Shown here: positions 14,006 through 14,367 of the stretch, piece after piece
How the letters are laid out: every line of letters starts with the position of its first letter
How positions within the stretch are numbered: the stretch's first letter is position 1
Assembly: GCA_945863785.1 (NCBI GenBank)
Contig: CAMBAQ010000032.1
Coordinates: 1-14,367 of the forward strand
DNA length: 14,367 nt
Origin: Chthoniobacter flavus
GTDB taxonomy: Bacteria > Verrucomicrobiota > Verrucomicrobiia > Chthoniobacterales > Terrimicrobiaceae
Reading direction: 5' to 3'
The notes under the pieces: model-generated
Seen by the model: only the letters and a program-made list of their open reading frames with translations
What the model was told of the DNA's origin: nothing
Database searches by the model: none
Program-made: the position numbers and the translations under genes

Positions 14006-14206
14006 TCATAGGCAAGCAAAAGAAGGCAAGCATTGCAGCTCTCCCATCTCGCCGGCACTCTTTACCACGCTGAAATCCACATCCAAGGCCTCGAAGTGGA
14101 GACGACCGCTGCAGACTTTGTTGGCTTCTGCATTGCGGAGTTTTTCAAAGTCCTTGGTGCCCGACAGCAAGGTCGAGCGAGTTGAGCTTTTCGGGATGTT
14201 CGTTCA
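14006..14206 (-). pseudogene. Possible remnant of a larger gene (restriction/helicase-like C-terminus?)
   Basis: Directly after the PIN-domain stop, an open stretch on the minus strand reads in the same frame, about 54 sense codons from near 14173, with no credible ATG start (the first TTG is at 14170). It gives TLLSGTKDFEKLRNAEANK, then CSGRLHFEALDVDFSVVKSA, ending at a TGA at 14006-14008. The composition is protein-like, and the 'CG-x-x-HF-x-AL-x-V-D/E-F' pattern reminds me of C-terminal ends of type III restriction/DEAD-type helicase subunits. That is a memory-based guess; it might be an unrelated short gene or non-coding sequence. Confidence 0.25.
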
Positions 14207-14367
14207 TCACGTTGATTTGAGAAAGGGATTGATGACTTTGACTCCACCGTAGTCTTGGCCGTGGCTGAGGTCCTCAGAGAAAAGAATCGGGCATTTGGCC
14301 GCAGAGGCAGCGCTCACGATGGCGGCATCCCAATAGGAAATGGCGTGAAGGGATTTCAATTTGAGAG
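14207..14367 (-). CDS. PIN-domain (VapC-like) protein, C-terminal part
   Basis: The minus strand encodes the last 53 residues of a protein that enters from the right edge; the N-terminus lies outside the window. The sequence shows HAISYWDAAIVSAASAAK, then CPILFSEDLSHGQDYGGVKV and INPFLKST. This is the C-terminal end of a PIN-domain ribonuclease: the S-Y-W-D-A-A-I helix with its acidic metal ligand Asp, then the S-E-D acidic pair, H-G-Q-x-Y, and N-P-F. VapC-type toxins with this arrangement cleave RNA and are held by a neighbouring antitoxin, whose gene is not visible here. It could also be a solitary PIN protein. The TGA stop lies at 14207-14209. Confidence 0.8.
   Translation of the reverse strand, partial: LKLKSLHAISYWDAAIVSAASAAKCPILFSEDLSHGQDYGGVKVINPFLKST

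Noticed and set aside
13935..14033. Extra 33 codons before nuoG
   Set aside because: The stretch runs through a terminator-like hairpin and palindromes and does not look like a NuoG N-terminus.
13983..14252. 89-codon plus-strand frame at the right edge
   Set aside because: It covers the palindromes, the remnant and the PIN gene on the opposite strand; its translation is basic and low-complexity.

Overview
The window looks like a chromosomal stretch of a Gram-negative bacterium, most likely a Verrucomicrobiota member. This is an inference from gene content: a formylglycine-generating-enzyme-like protein of the type abundant in Verrucomicrobia/Planctomycetes, lipoproteins with lipoboxes, a TolQ/ExbB homologue, YqgE, QueF and an NDH-1 NuoG. 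No rRNA or tRNA is visible to fix the phylum. Coding density is high, no stretch over 300 bases lacks a gene, and almost none of the start codons I checked has a well-placed Shine-Dalgarno sequence. Several genes are joined instead by 4-base start/stop overlaps (ATGA or GTGA).

Layout, left to right. (1) 1-323, minus: N-terminal part of a MotA/TolQ/ExbB proton-channel protein running off the left edge. (2) 463-1287, plus: a secreted protein resembling LolA-fold outer-membrane lipoprotein-sorting proteins, behind a good sigma70-like promoter placed so that its mRNA would be leaderless. (3) 1306-2334, minus: ROK sugar kinase, with an L,D-transpeptidase lipoprotein gene (2402-3100) upstream on the same strand. 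(4) 3189-4115, plus: a protein with an N-terminal SAM (sterile alpha motif)-like domain and a C-terminal FGE/SUMF1 domain lacking the FGE cysteines, followed by a COG0523/CobW-type metallochaperone GTPase (4151-5098).

(5) 5090-8699, minus: a compact lipid-related operon, transcribed as CFA-synthase-like methyltransferase, DUF1295 membrane protein, a second CFA-family methyltransferase that strikingly resembles plant coclaurine N-methyltransferases, and YqgE/AlgH. (6) 8802-9245, plus: queF (queuosine pathway), ending at a hairpin that can terminate both strands. (7) 9267-13934, minus: nuoG, an MBL-fold lipoprotein, purD and an S41-like exported protein, with 4-5 base gaps or overlaps. The MBL and S41 proteins have both lost their catalytic residues and look like pseudoenzymes. 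The nuoG leader contains a run of four adjacent inverted repeats, one of them terminator-like. (8) 14006-14367, minus: a possible gene remnant and the C-terminal end of a PIN-domain (VapC-like) protein running off the right edge.

The parts most worth following up are the two-methyltransferase/DUF1295 operon, the nuoG-purD operon with two apparently dead enzymes made for the cell envelope, the SAM-FGE fusion, and the palindrome array in front of nuoG. No CRISPR array, insertion sequence or complete mobile element is visible.
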